In this document: one piece after another, positions 31,167 to 41,530 of the stretch | Layout: each line of letters starts with the position of its first letter | Numbering within the stretch: position 1 is the first letter of the stretch | Origin: Gallionellales bacterium GWA2_54_124 | GTDB taxonomy: Bacteria > Pseudomonadota > Gammaproteobacteria > Burkholderiales > Gallionellaceae | Reading direction: 5' to 3' | Length of the DNA: 64,000 nucleotides | NCBI GenBank assembly: GCA_001801025.1 | Contig: MGWO01000001.1 | Coordinates: forward strand, 1-64,000 | Translations under genes and position numbers: made by a program | The notes under the pieces: model-generated | The model's database searches: none | Seen by the model: only the letters and a program-made list of their open reading frames with translations | Told to the model about the DNA's origin: nothing

Positions 31167-32054
31167 ATGTACCCCTCTATAGAAAATTTTGTCGGCAACA
31201 CGCCGCTTGTGCGACTCAAACGTATTCCGGGCAATTCCGGCAATGTACTGCTGGCCAAACTCGAAGGCAATAATCCTGCCGGATCGGTGAAAGACCGGCC
31301 GGCACTCTCGATGATATTGCACGCCGAGCAGCGCGGTGAAATCAAGCCCGGCGATACGCTGATCGAGGCGACCAGCGGCAATACGGGGATTGCGCTGGCG
31401 ATGGCGGCAGCCATGCGTGGCTATAAGATGATACTTGTGATGCCAGAGAATCAGAGCGTCGAGCGTCGCCAGAGCATGCGCGCTTACGGTGCAGAACTGA
31501 TTTTGACTGACAAGGCTGGCAGTATGGAGCTTGCGCGCGATACCGCTGAAGCGATGAGGCGTGCGGGGCAGGGTATTATCCTCGATCAGTTTGCCAATCT
31601 GGATAATCCGCTCGCGCACTACGAGGGAACGGCGCCCGAGATCTGGCGCGACACGGGCGGGACGCTTACTCACTTTGTCAGCAGCATGGGAACGACAGGC
31701 ACCGTTATGGGCTGTGCGCGTTTTTTAAAGGAGCAGAATTCCGCCATTCAGATTGTCGGGGTGCAGCCGGAAGAGGGGGCGCAGATTCCCGGTATACGTA
31801 AGTGGACACCAGATTATTTGCCGAAAATATATGACGGAAAAAATATCGACCGTATTGAACTTGTGAGTCAGAAAGACGCGGAAAATATGACGCGTCGTCT
31901 GGCGGCGGAAGAGGGGATTTTCTGCGGCATTTCATCCGGAGGTGCATTGTCGGTTGCCTTGCGCATTTCGGCGCAGGTTGAAAATGCGGTCATTGTCTTT
32001 ATTGTTTGTGACCGGGGCGACAGATATCTCTCAACGGGCGTGTTTCCAGCCTGA
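31167..32054 (+). CDS. cysM: Cysteine synthase B
   Basis: FVGNTPLVRLKRIPG...KLEGNNPAGSVKDRPALSMI...EATSGNTGIALAMAAAMRGYKMILVMPEN. Confidence 0.95.
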   Translation: MYPSIENFVGNTPLVRLKRIPGNSGNVLLAKLEGNNPAGSVKDRPALSMILHAEQRGEIKPGDTLIEATSGNTGIALAMAAAMRGYKMILVMPENQSVERRQSMRAYGAELILTDKAGSMELARDTAEAMRRAGQGIILDQFANLDNPLAHYEGTAPEIWRDTGGTLTHFVSSMGTTGTVMGCARFLKEQNSAIQIVGVQPEEGAQIPGIRKWTPDYLPKIYDGKNIDRIELVSQKDAENMTRRLAAEEGIFCGISSGGALSVALRISAQVENAVIVFIVCDRGDRYLSTGVFPA

Positions 32055-32120
32055 TTTAGCCACAAGTCTCGGGAATATGGTTACAATCGGCCGTCCACAA
32101 AAACTCTGTGCGTATTGGTA

Positions 32121-33599
32121 ATGAAAATCGAGGCCGCGCGCTATATAAAACCTATTTTCCTGCTCTGTCTGCTTTGCACCGCTGTTAATACACAGGCGCT
32201 GGTAATGGGCGATTTGCAGGTGAGCAGCAGTCTGGGGCAGCCGCTTAGCGCAAAAATTGCTTTCGCTGATCTGAGCGATGTGGACGTGCAACTGGTGACA
32301 ATTCGTTTGGCCGGAGCGGACGATTACCGAAAACTCGGGATGCAATATCCTGAAAGTCATAAGTTTCGTTTTACGCTGGTCAACGAATCCAGCGCGATGC
32401 TGCCTTTCATTCGTGTTTCCACTTCGTATCCGCTGGATGATCCTTTCATTAATTTGCTGGTTGAAGTGTCATCCCCTGCCGGAAAACTGTTCAAGGCTTA
32501 CACTTTCTTGCTCGATCCGCCCGCTGAATTTTCAGATTATCAGCTGCCGATTGCGTCGCCCTCATCAGACACGTCTCGAGTCGTTCCCGTCAAGGCTGAC
32601 GTGACGCCGGTTAAAGCCCGTGCTCGTCAGGTGAAAAAGCGTAAAAATCCGGGTGTTGCCGTGCGTACCGAGCGAAATTCGCAGATGAAACTTGCCATGT
32701 CACTCTCCATCTCGAGCTATGATTCGGCTCAGGCTGACAGTCGCGATGCGTTGCAAGAGGAACTGATTGCCAAGGAAAAAGCGTTGCAGGAACTGAATCT
32801 GCAACTCGGTGAAATGCAGACGGTGATCAAATCACTGCAGGACAAACGGGCACTGGTAAGCCCATCGTCGGTCGAGGCCGTCTCTCCGCTCGTTGGTGCG
32901 TCCATCGAGATTCCGCTCGAAGCGCCGGTAGTGCAAGCTGCCAAAACGCCGCCTGAAAAAAACGAGCTCAATACGGTATTGGCCATTATTGTGTTTCTTT
33001 TGGCCGGGATAGGAGGGAGTGTCTGGCATTTTAAATTCCGGCGCATGCACTGGCAACGCGGCCCGTTCGACGAGGTACATGAAGAAACAGCACCTGTTGT
33101 GGAGGCTGAGGTTCAGGACTGTCGTCCGCCGCTAATTAAACCTGAACCGCCTGATGCAACGATGCCGTTTCCGACAGCTCATGCGCCCTTTACTTCGCAG
33201 GCCGTTGTGGCTGAGGATATGCCACCTGCCGCAGTTGAACACACAGCACCCCTTACGTTTGAAAAAATAACCGTGGGTGAGAGGACGATAGAGACAGCGG
33301 CTTATGCCGAACGCGCCGTACCCCCTGAATACGCGATCCTGATGGAGGCTAACCGCCATTTGCGCGCAGGCAATGATCAGCTGGCTGAAGCTTCGTTGAA
33401 TCAGGCAATCGAAGCCAATCCGAAAAACCTATATGGTTATCAGGCGTTGCTGGGAATCTACGAGAAACGCGCCGATCTGCCAGGTTTCGAGCGTATCGTG
33501 CAACAAATCAAAACGCTGGGCGAGGAGACGGCTTTCAAGGAGGCTGCTGTCCGTGGTCGCGCACTGGATCCTGAAAATTTGCTCTATCAAACTGCCTGA
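32121..33599 (+). CDS. FimV-like protein
   Basis: ALVMGDLQVSSSLGQPLSAKIAFADLSDVD N-terminal FimV motif; LPFIRVSTSYPLDDPFINLLVEV; C-terminal TPR/FimV domain. Confidence 0.88.
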   Translation: MKIEAARYIKPIFLLCLLCTAVNTQALVMGDLQVSSSLGQPLSAKIAFADLSDVDVQLVTIRLAGADDYRKLGMQYPESHKFRFTLVNESSAMLPFIRVSTSYPLDDPFINLLVEVSSPAGKLFKAYTFLLDPPAEFSDYQLPIASPSSDTSRVVPVKADVTPVKARARQVKKRKNPGVAVRTERNSQMKLAMSLSISSYDSAQADSRDALQEELIAKEKALQELNLQLGEMQTVIKSLQDKRALVSPSSVEAVSPLVGASIEIPLEAPVVQAAKTPPEKNELNTVLAIIVFLLAGIGGSVWHFKFRRMHWQRGPFDEVHEETAPVVEAEVQDCRPPLIKPEPPDATMPFPTAHAPFTSQAVVAEDMPPAAVEHTAPLTFEKITVGERTIETAAYAERAVPPEYAILMEANRHLRAGNDQLAEASLNQAIEANPKNLYGYQALLGIYEKRADLPGFERIVQQIKTLGEETAFKEAAVRGRALDPENLLYQTA

Positions 33600-33607
33600 T
33601 CTTCCGA

Positions 33608-34537
33608 TCAGTCTCTGAATAGCGTTAATATTTCTTCCTGTTTGTTCTTGATGGCGAGCTTTTCAGCGGTGTCGCCGTCGCGTGTTTTAAGCGACCGGTC
33701 TGCGCCTCGGTTGAGCAGCAATCGGACGATTTCAACATAGCCTGATGCTGCGGCTTTATGCAGCGCGGTATAGCCGTCATTAGCCTGGTTGTCGAGATTT
33801 GCACCGCATTCAATCAGCAAGTCGACGACTTCAGGATGATTGCGCGCAGCCGCCTGCATCAGTGCGGTCCAGCCAAAATTATTTTGGACATTAATTTTTG
33901 TGTGCTGCTCAAGCAAAACTCTGGCACAGGCGGTATGTCCGCCAAAAGCCGCCCAGTGCAACGCGCTGTTGCCGCCCAGATCGAGCGCGTTGACATCGGC
34001 GCCGTGTCCCGTCAACAGCCAGACGATCTCTTTATGACCGTTGAACGCCGCTGTCATTAAGAGTGTCCATCCGCGATTATCGAGAATTTCGGTGTTGCTG
34101 TTGGCTTCGATAAACAGCGCAATGGCGGCGCGGTTCCCCGTCTCAGCCGCGGAAAAAAATCCTTCCGGCGTACACAGAACCCCAAGCTTTGAGAGTTCAA
34201 TCTTGATTCTCTGTTCAGGGGATGTCCATTCAGTCGCCGGATTGGCCGTGAAGTGGACAAAGGAGCCAGATGCGGCCGCCCAGATGTCTTTGTGCTTGTT
34301 GGGCGCTTCCTGTGCTGCGTGAACCAGACTCAGGTGCATGATTTCTGCGGCAATTTCAGGAGGGAATCCTGCGCGATCACCGCGATCACTGACCATCAGC
34401 TGCATGAAATAATCGTCAATCCCTTCATCGTCCCAAAGCGACATAATCGCTTCCAGAATACGCGGGTATTTGCTCTCCAGTGCATAGGGATAATGCTCGG
34501 TTTTTCCACCTAGTATCCTGAGTAATCGCTGATTCAT
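33608..34537 (-). CDS. Ankyrin repeat protein
   Basis: 309 aa; repeated NRGWTLLMTAAFNGHKEIVWLLTGHGADVN-type units. Confidence 0.92.
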   Translation of the reverse strand: MNQRLLRILGGKTEHYPYALESKYPRILEAIMSLWDDEGIDDYFMQLMVSDRGDRAGFPPEIAAEIMHLSLVHAAQEAPNKHKDIWAAASGSFVHFTANPATEWTSPEQRIKIELSKLGVLCTPEGFFSAAETGNRAAIALFIEANSNTEILDNRGWTLLMTAAFNGHKEIVWLLTGHGADVNALDLGGNSALHWAAFGGHTACARVLLEQHTKINVQNNFGWTALMQAAARNHPEVVDLLIECGANLDNQANDGYTALHKAAASGYVEIVRLLLNRGADRSLKTRDGDTAEKLAIKNKQEEILTLFRD

Positions 34538-35823
34538 GGCGCTGTCATCCTTGTCAACTGTGCAATGTTGTGTCTGGATAATGCAGGGTTTTGGGCGAAG
34601 TAGCGTTTAATACCACCCAGTACTGCATTGGCTAGTTTGGTCTGATAGCTCTCATCGTTTAGTTTTGCTTCTTCGCCGGGGTTGCTGATAAATGCGGTTT
34701 CCACCAGGATCGAAGGGATATCCGGTGATTTGAGTACCGCAAATCCGGCTTGCTCCACATGGCCGCTATGTAAGTCGTTGATGTCGTTCAATTCGCCTAG
34801 TACGTGTTTGGCCAGACGTATGCTGTCACTGATTGTGGCGGTCTGTGACAAGTCTAGCAGGGTTCGGGCAAGGTAGGGATCTTTGACGGCAATGTTAATG
34901 CCGCCGATCAGGTCGGCCTCATTTTCTTTCTTGGCTAGCCAGCGTGCGGCGGTGCTGGTAGCTCCATGTTCTGAGAGCGCGAATACCGACGACCCGTGTG
35001 CATCGGGCCGGATAAAGGCGTCGGCGTGTATCGAGACGAACAGGTCGGCGCGTGCTTTGCGTGCCTTGACGACACGTACGCCCAGCGGGATGAAATAGTC
35101 GCCATCGCGGATCAGGAGGCAGCGCATGTTGAGCGTTTCATTGACCAGCGTGCACAGGCGGCGTGCAATGGCTAATGTTACATCTTTCTCATGTGAACCG
35201 CGCGCGCCGCGCGCGCCGGGATCTTCTCCACCGTGTCCGGCATCAATGGCGATAATCAGGGTGCGTGCGCGCAGTTCAGGTGCGGGTTTTTCAAGTGGTG
35301 TGGCTTCCCGTTCGATATTCCCGGGTCTTTGGGCTGTGGGGCTAGCCGGCTTGTCCTGATCTAAGAGTGCCATCATCGGGTCGGCGGGAATAGCCGGATA
35401 TACATCGAGCACCAGCCGGTAGCCGTATTCGCCTACCGGATTGAGGTCGAATAACTGCGGTTTTACCTGACTTTTCAAGTCGAGCACCAGACGCACGATA
35501 CCAGGTTTGAAGCGGGCGACGCGCACGCTTTTGATATAGGGATCGTCATGATTGAGCTTGCCAGTGAGTTGCTTGAGGGTGTCGCCTAACTCAACATCTT
35601 CTAAATCGATGACCAGACGATCGGGGTTGTCCACGGAAAAAATAGTGTGGCGGATAGCCTGTTTTGATTCTATCGTCAGTCGGGTGTAGTCCTGCGCGGG
35701 CCAGACGCGCGTGGCGGTGATTTCGATGGCCGCGAGTGCGGGAATTTGCCACAGTAGGAGCGCGGACATCAGCAGCCCGTGAAGATAAGATTGCAGTCTT
35801 GAGTTTATAGTTGCTTTAAACAT
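34534..35823 (-). CDS. amiC: N-acetylmuramoyl-L-alanine amidase with AMIN domain
   Basis: AMIN-like N-terminus; IIAIDAGHGGEDPGARGARGSHEKDVTLAIAR; LVETAFISNPGEE. Confidence 0.93.
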   Translation of the reverse strand: MFKATINSRLQSYLHGLLMSALLLWQIPALAAIEITATRVWPAQDYTRLTIESKQAIRHTIFSVDNPDRLVIDLEDVELGDTLKQLTGKLNHDDPYIKSVRVARFKPGIVRLVLDLKSQVKPQLFDLNPVGEYGYRLVLDVYPAIPADPMMALLDQDKPASPTAQRPGNIEREATPLEKPAPELRARTLIIAIDAGHGGEDPGARGARGSHEKDVTLAIARRLCTLVNETLNMRCLLIRDGDYFIPLGVRVVKARKARADLFVSIHADAFIRPDAHGSSVFALSEHGATSTAARWLAKKENEADLIGGINIAVKDPYLARTLLDLSQTATISDSIRLAKHVLGELNDINDLHSGHVEQAGFAVLKSPDIPSILVETAFISNPGEEAKLNDESYQTKLANAVLGGIKRYFAQNPALSRHNIAQLTRMTAP

Positions 35824-36278
35824 GCGTGTCCCATTGCGGTGTTGCCTGTGAGGATGGCGCAGCGTCCCAGCGGCAGAATTTCGAGTTCGATGAGCAAATC
35901 GGCTGGCGGCACCGGTGCTTTGTCCGGCCATTCGATCAGCAGAATATTATGTCCGTCAAATTCGTCACGGAAGCCTGCGGCTTCCCATTCATACTCATCT
36001 TGCAGACGATACAGATCAAAGTGGCGCAAGTCTAGTCCGGAGGCATGGTAAGGTTCCAGTAACGTGTAGGTCGGGCTTTTTACACGGCCGGTATAGCCCA
36101 ATGCATTTAAGATGCCGCGTACCAGACAGGTCTTGCCGGCGCCCAGATCTCCTTGCAGATGAATGACCATGCCCGGCTGCAATTGCGCGGCCAGACGCGC
36201 CGCCAGTTCGAGCGTTGCATTTTCATCGGCAAGGTTAATTCGGCTATCATCGGGTTTATGCAAAATAGAATTCCTCAA
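35805..36278 (-). CDS. tsaE: tRNA t6A biosynthesis ATPase TsaE
   Basis: LQGDLGAGKTCLVRGILNALGYTGRVKSPTYTLLEPY; overlaps amiC 5' end. Confidence 0.93.
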   Translation of the reverse strand: MRNSILHKPDDSRINLADENATLELAARLAAQLQPGMVIHLQGDLGAGKTCLVRGILNALGYTGRVKSPTYTLLEPYHASGLDLRHFDLYRLQDEYEWEAAGFRDEFDGHNILLIEWPDKAPVPPADLLIELEILPLGRCAILTGNTAMGHACLKQL

Positions 36279-37352
36279 TCAGGGCAGTATGATCAACTTG
36301 CCGGCAAGATACGCATCTGGGCGCATGAGCTCGGGTTTCAGGCCGCAGGCATCACAGATGTCGATTTGTCCTGTGCGGAAGCCGGGTTGGAGGCATGGCT
36401 CGCCCAAGGGTTTCACGGCGAGATGGATTATATGGCAAAACATGGCGTCAAGCGCAGCCGGCCCGCTGATCTGGTGCCGGGTACGGTGCGCGTGATCAGT
36501 TTGCGGATGAACTACTGGCCGGGGGAGGCGCGTGATGGGGTCGAGGTGCTGGGGCAGGGGGAGTGTGCCTACATTTCGCGTTATGCTCTGGGGCGTGATT
36601 ATCACAAGTTGTTGCGCAAGCGTTTAGCGTTGCTTGCTGACAGGATACGCGGTGTAGTGGCCGAATTCGACGGACGGGTGTTTACCGACAGTGCACCGGT
36701 AATGGAGGTGGCGCTAGCCGGTAAGTCAGGTTTAGGCTGGCGAGGGAAGCATACGCTGCTGCTGACGCGCAATCAGGGCTCCTGGTTTTTTCTCGGGGAA
36801 ATCTATCTTAATCTGCCTTTGCCTGTCGATGTGCCGGTCGCAGCGCATTGCGGCAGTTGTGACGCGTGCATACGGATTTGCCCGACACAGGCAATTATCG
36901 CGCCGTACCTGCTGGATGCGCGGCGCTGTATATCTTATCTGACGATTGAATTTAAAGGCAGCATTCCGCCTGAGTTTCGTCCGCTGCTGGGCAACCGGAT
37001 TTACGGCTGTGACGATTGTCAGCTGGTCTGCCCATGGAATCGGTTTGCAAAGGTGACCGTGGAAGCTGATTTTGCCATTCGGCATCAATTGGATGATGTG
37101 GGCCTCGCTGAGCTGTTTGCATGGGATGAAGCGCAGTTCCGGGAGAAGCTGGCAGGCAGCGCCATACACCGCATCGGTCATGAGCAATGGCTGCGCAACA
37201 TCGCCGTGGCACTGGGCAATGCGCCGGCCAGCGAACAGGTTAGGGCGGCGCTGCAATCGAGGGTCAACCATCCTTCAGCGCTGGTAAGAGAGCATGTAGA
37301 GTGGGCACTGGCGCAACAGTTAAATCAGCACGCTGATTTTGATGTCAAATAG
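36258..37352 (+). CDS. queG: Epoxyqueuosine reductase
   Basis: CGSCDACIRICPTQAI ... CISYLTIEFKGSIP ... YGCDDCQLVCPWN. Confidence 0.95.
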   Translation: MQNRIPQSGQYDQLAGKIRIWAHELGFQAAGITDVDLSCAEAGLEAWLAQGFHGEMDYMAKHGVKRSRPADLVPGTVRVISLRMNYWPGEARDGVEVLGQGECAYISRYALGRDYHKLLRKRLALLADRIRGVVAEFDGRVFTDSAPVMEVALAGKSGLGWRGKHTLLLTRNQGSWFFLGEIYLNLPLPVDVPVAAHCGSCDACIRICPTQAIIAPYLLDARRCISYLTIEFKGSIPPEFRPLLGNRIYGCDDCQLVCPWNRFAKVTVEADFAIRHQLDDVGLAELFAWDEAQFREKLAGSAIHRIGHEQWLRNIAVALGNAPASEQVRAALQSRVNHPSALVREHVEWALAQQLNQHADFDVK

Positions 37353-37648
37353 CTCGCCAGCCGACTCGTGACGGTATCGTTCCAGGGAGTGACTGCATCG
37401 TTCCAGTACCACGCTGTCCCGTTCTGATGAGTGAGTTCATCTGCCCATAGGGTCGCCATACCGGTCTGGGCCGTGCGCGGTTCTGCCGGGCCAGTCGCTG
37501 TATCGTGCCGGGTCGTCGCTGGATCGCCCCGACTCGTCGCTGCACAGGGGCGATCAGTCGTCTTTTCTGTCAGGTGTGTCGGTTGATAAGGCGGGTGTTG
37601 GAGTGCATCGTGCCAGGAGCCGCGCTGATCATGCGCAAGAGCAGCGCG

Positions 37649-37858
37649 AACGTGTGCCTGAGTAGAACGATCATGTGTCTGAGTAGAACGAACGTGTGCC
37701 TGAGTAGAACGAACGTGTGCCTGAGTAGAACGAACGTGTGCCTGAGTAGAACGAACGTGTGCCTGAGTAGAACGATCATGTGTCTGAGTAGAACGAACGT
37801 GTGCCTAAACAGAACGGTCATGTGCCTGAGCAGAACGAACGTGTCCCTGAGTAAAATG
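37649..37858 (+). repeat. 21-bp tandem minisatellite, about 10 units
   Basis: Unit about AACGTGTGCCTGAGTAGAACG with variants (ATCATGTGTCTGAGTAGAACG); translates as (NVCLSRT)n or, on the other strand, (HTFVLLR)n. Confidence 0.92.
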
Positions 37859-38221
37859 CAACAGCGCGTAGTCCGCCATAAGCATTCCACCGACAAAACG
37901 ATGCGGCAGAAGCCCGACTGACGGCATCGCCCTGTCAAGTCTGCACAGCAGCGAACTGAAAATTTTTGCTGAGCATTCGGGCGTTGTCGCTTTATGAAGC
38001 GACCAGCACATCCGAAGTCTGGATTGGGTAATGTTCAGGACGGGCATAAAATCTCTGAGAATAATACCTATCGCCGCTAAGATTCTCCTGATTGTTTAAT
38101 TTAATCAATTAAGTATAGACTTAGCTCGCCGTTGCTTTATCCGGTATTCACGCCTTTAAACCCTAGAGAATTTAGCAGGTCAGTACATTTCTTTTGCTTC
38201 TTAACGACAGGAGAATTCATC

Positions 38222-38923
38222 ATGACAACACGCAATCAGCCTTACTTCCCCGGCTCCGAGTCAGCCAGCATAGCCTGGCTTATTCATTTTGCAGCTAAGC
38301 TTGCTCCATGCGGCGAGCAACTCGGGCTGTCCGCCGAGGAAATCGCAGCGACGCTGGCAGACATAAAATTCTACGTCTGGTATATCACGACTTATTATCC
38401 GGGTATACAGCAGGCCGGCCTTGAGGCCACCGCCTACAAAAATATACTCGCCTATGATCCGGCCAACACACTGCGTCCACTCCCTGTCATGGCTTCATAT
38501 GAAGATGCGCCGGCCGTGAGACCTGCGGGAATTTTGTCGCGGCTGTTCAACCTGATTCAGCGCATCAAACTCAGTCCGGCTTACAGCGCTGCCATCGGTC
38601 AGGACCTGGGAATTATCGGTACTCAATCGATCGATACGCATAATTATCCCGGGTTGACGCTGGAAATACAGCGCAATGAAACTCAGGAATATGTCGTTGT
38701 AAAATTTACCAAGTATCAGCACGATGCTGTCGCTATCGAATCGCGCCGCAGCAACGGAGAGTGGGAAAATATGGGGATTTCGTTAAAAAAACCGTGGCTG
38801 GATATGCGGCCTTTGCTGGTGGCAGGCGTACCCGAAGTGCGCGAATATCGAATACGCTGGTATAACGATCCTACGACCAGCGGCGAATTCAGCCCCGTAC
38901 AGAAAATTACCGTTGGTCCGTAA
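38222..38923 (+). CDS. Hypothetical protein (233 aa)
   Basis: ATG after GACAGGAGAATTCATC RBS; no recognised family. Confidence 0.75.
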   Translation: MTTRNQPYFPGSESASIAWLIHFAAKLAPCGEQLGLSAEEIAATLADIKFYVWYITTYYPGIQQAGLEATAYKNILAYDPANTLRPLPVMASYEDAPAVRPAGILSRLFNLIQRIKLSPAYSAAIGQDLGIIGTQSIDTHNYPGLTLEIQRNETQEYVVVKFTKYQHDAVAIESRRSNGEWENMGISLKKPWLDMRPLLVAGVPEVREYRIRWYNDPTTSGEFSPVQKITVGP

Positions 38924-39129
38924 AAAACAGGTGCCTGTTGCGTTCAAAAAACTGATGGCGCAATAGGCATACTCGGCCAATATCTGCTTTTCGGTCTTTA
39001 ATTTCGTCTTGGGAATACCCGCTAACGAGACTTAACGGTCGTTCGCGACGGGCAGCTTCCTAGCAGTCAATTCAGCGGAAAATATCTTCTTACGAAACAT
39101 AAGGGATAGTCGCAATCAAACTTGATACG

Positions 39130-39750
39130 TTAACTATTCCCTTTGCGGCAATAACAATAGACAAACTGCTGATCTGTGCCAAACGGGGTGTGATGTACCT
39201 CCTTTTCGTGTGCGACCAGCAGGAACGCATCACCGAATTCAGCGTGTAAACTTTCAGGCTGGTATCTCATCACAGGCAGGCCACTGCATTTTTCCGGGCC
39301 ATCCTCTGCAAAAGTTGCAATGATGACATGACCGCCTGGACGAACTGAACGCATCACCCGCTCAACATAAGCTTGGCGGTCAGCAGGGTCAGTCAGAAAA
39401 TGGAATACCGCACGATCATGCCAGATGTCGAAACAATGTACAGGAAATTCCGCATGCGTAATATCACCTTCCATCCAGTGCACGGCATCCGCACGTTTTC
39501 CCAAACGCTGCCGAGCAACGGTAAGTGCAGCTCCAGACAAATCAAGTATGGTTAAGTGACTGAAGCCCTCTGATGCAAGATCATCAACCAGTGTAGAGGC
39601 TCCGCCACCAACGTCGATAATTGCGGCGTCTTTACTCAACCCCGTGTTGTGAATCAGCCGAAGCGATTGATCGGCATGTTCCTGAAACCAGCTAACCGAA
39701 TCAGAGGCCTTGGTTGCATAAACCTGTTCCCAATGTTGCTTGCTATCCAT
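39130..39750 (-). CDS. Class I SAM-dependent methyltransferase
   Basis: IIDVGGGASTLVDDLASEGFSHLTILDLSGAAL. Confidence 0.9.
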   Translation of the reverse strand: MDSKQHWEQVYATKASDSVSWFQEHADQSLRLIHNTGLSKDAAIIDVGGGASTLVDDLASEGFSHLTILDLSGAALTVARQRLGKRADAVHWMEGDITHAEFPVHCFDIWHDRAVFHFLTDPADRQAYVERVMRSVRPGGHVIIATFAEDGPEKCSGLPVMRYQPESLHAEFGDAFLLVAHEKEVHHTPFGTDQQFVYCYCRKGNS

Positions 39751-39761
39751 GTGTAACTTCC

Positions 39762-40082
39762 TTAAAAACTCAGCACTTTGTCCGAATCACGGATCAGCGT
39801 ATGCAAATCCTGCATTGTGGACATAGGACAAATATCAGAAGCCACTGACTGGCGTAATTTCAGGCAAGTGCCACAAGCCAGGATTGCACCACCTACCTCT
39901 ACAAAATTTCGCATCTGACCGAGGACATCAAATTTTTCAGTGGCTAGCAATTCAGCTTCTACACCTTTTCCCAATAAAAATACTGAAACTGCATCACCTT
40001 GCTTCAAAGAAAACACACCCAAGCGGAATGCGTTCCAGACAGTTTCGGGGTCATTCGAGTAGATCACAATACCGAGTTTCAT
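39762..40082 (-). CDS. DsrE/DsrF-like family protein
   Basis: 106 aa; MKLGIVIYSNDPETVWNAFRLG...GDAVSVFLLGKGVE...ILACGTCLKLR. Confidence 0.85.
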   Translation of the reverse strand: MKLGIVIYSNDPETVWNAFRLGVFSLKQGDAVSVFLLGKGVEAELLATEKFDVLGQMRNFVEVGGAILACGTCLKLRQSVASDICPMSTMQDLHTLIRDSDKVLSF

Positions 40083-40327
40083 TATCCATCTCCCTGTTAA
40101 TTAGTCTGCGGCAATGATGGCCACTGTCAGTGATTATTTGATCATCAACCAAGCTACAACAAGATTCTCGCAATTGGTAAATTGGGTGCATTATGCAACG
40201 CATGCTGGCATGTGGGTATCTGCTTGATCCGTTAGGCATGCAAATCATGAGTTGACGCAGCATGCGAAATCTCCGCCATCAACATCTATAGATAAGCCAC
40301 TCGCATAGTTGAACCATATCAATAACG

Positions 40328-40795
40328 TTATTGGCGGAATGTCGCATGACACTGCACGCAATAGTCCATCGTGGTTCGCAAAGCTTGCAGCGAATTTTTC
40401 ATATCCTTCTTTTTTAGGGTTTCACCTAGATCATCGCCGCTCTGGTGGAATGCCAAGCCGAGCTGCCTGAATTTTTCGTTATCCGACATAGTCGAGCACA
40501 TTTTTTTCATCTCATCTGTCAATCCAAGATCAGAATGTGCAACTTGTGCAGCCTGATTGAATTCATTTTTTGCCAGATGCCCAACAATAGACTGAATGGC
40601 AACCACATGCGAACGCATATTTTTCAGTTGATGCTGTTTCATTTCCGGTGATAAGCCAAGAGAAAGACGCTCATCCATTATGTGTTGGTGGTGCATGGCA
40701 TGATGATCCATAGCAACGCCTTCATCAGCGATAGACTGGCTCATGGTCAGATAGCCACAAAACAAGATTACAAACAGCGCAGAAATTTTTTTCAT
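40328..40795 (-). CDS. Cytochrome c'-like exported protein
   Basis: Signal peptide; C-terminal CVQCHATFRQ heme motif. Confidence 0.75.
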   Translation of the reverse strand: MKKISALFVILFCGYLTMSQSIADEGVAMDHHAMHHQHIMDERLSLGLSPEMKQHQLKNMRSHVVAIQSIVGHLAKNEFNQAAQVAHSDLGLTDEMKKMCSTMSDNEKFRQLGLAFHQSGDDLGETLKKKDMKNSLQALRTTMDYCVQCHATFRQ

Positions 40796-40881
40796 TTAAT
40801 TACGTCCCCAAAAGTGATGTACAGAAAACCCCGCCTTTTTGCGGCGGACTATATTATTGGGTAGCAGGTTATCCACCTGTT

Positions 40882-40895
40882 ATGATTCAGATCAT
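40882..40895. promoter_or_regulatory. Candidate FNR/DNR-type operator
   Basis: ATGATTCAGATCAT, palindromic arms matching TTGAT-N4-ATCAA at 8/10 positions; in the divergent promoter, 23 bp before the regulator ATG. Confidence 0.45.
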
Positions 40896-40918
40896 ATTAA
40901 TCTTCCCGATAACATCAC

Positions 40919-41530
40919 ATGGACTGGCCACTACTGATTGAATCCCAACCACTCTTAAAACACGTACCAAATGAGCTGCGTCATGTAACACAATGCAGAA
41001 ATATGACAAAGGGGGATACCATTTTCAGAATTGGCGACTCAGTACGTAACTTATTTTGCGTCGTAAAGGGTGAGGTGCAACTGATTCGTCACGACATACG
41101 CGGCACAAAAATCGTTTTACAACGCTCACGTAGCGGATTCTTCGCCGAGGCCAGTCTTGGCGGTACAGCGTACCATTGTGACGCTCTGGCCGCCGAAACA
41201 GGAGTGCTGCTGTTTTTCCCTATTGCGGCATTCCGTACCGCACTGGATCAAAACGCAGCTTTTCGCAATGTTTGGATTGAGCAGCTTGCACGTGAAGTAC
41301 GAAAACTGCGCGCCCAATGTGAGCGACTAAACCTAAACGGTGCTGCAGACAGGATTATTCATTACATTGAGTCCGAAGGCATCAATGATGCTGTCACTTT
41401 GAAGCAACCGCGCAAAGCGTGGGCATCTGAGCTAGGGTTAAGCCATGAATCGCTTTATCGCACCTTGAAGCGACTTAGCGATCAGGGCACACTCAGTATC
41501 GACGGCAATAAGATTTCGCTTGTCTCATGA
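40919..41530 (+). CDS. Crp/Fnr family transcriptional regulator
   Basis: cNMP-like fold region and C-terminal HTH WASELGLSHESLYRTLKRLSDQG. Confidence 0.9.
   Translation: MDWPLLIESQPLLKHVPNELRHVTQCRNMTKGDTIFRIGDSVRNLFCVVKGEVQLIRHDIRGTKIVLQRSRSGFFAEASLGGTAYHCDALAAETGVLLFFPIAAFRTALDQNAAFRNVWIEQLAREVRKLRAQCERLNLNGAADRIIHYIESEGINDAVTLKQPRKAWASELGLSHESLYRTLKRLSDQGTLSIDGNKISLVS

Noticed and set aside
36732-37271. 179-aa ORF opposite queG
   Set aside because: Antisense shadow of a conserved gene.
37649-37858. Possible CRISPR array
   Set aside because: Units are contiguous 21-bp tandem repeats with no unique spacers and no cas genes nearby.
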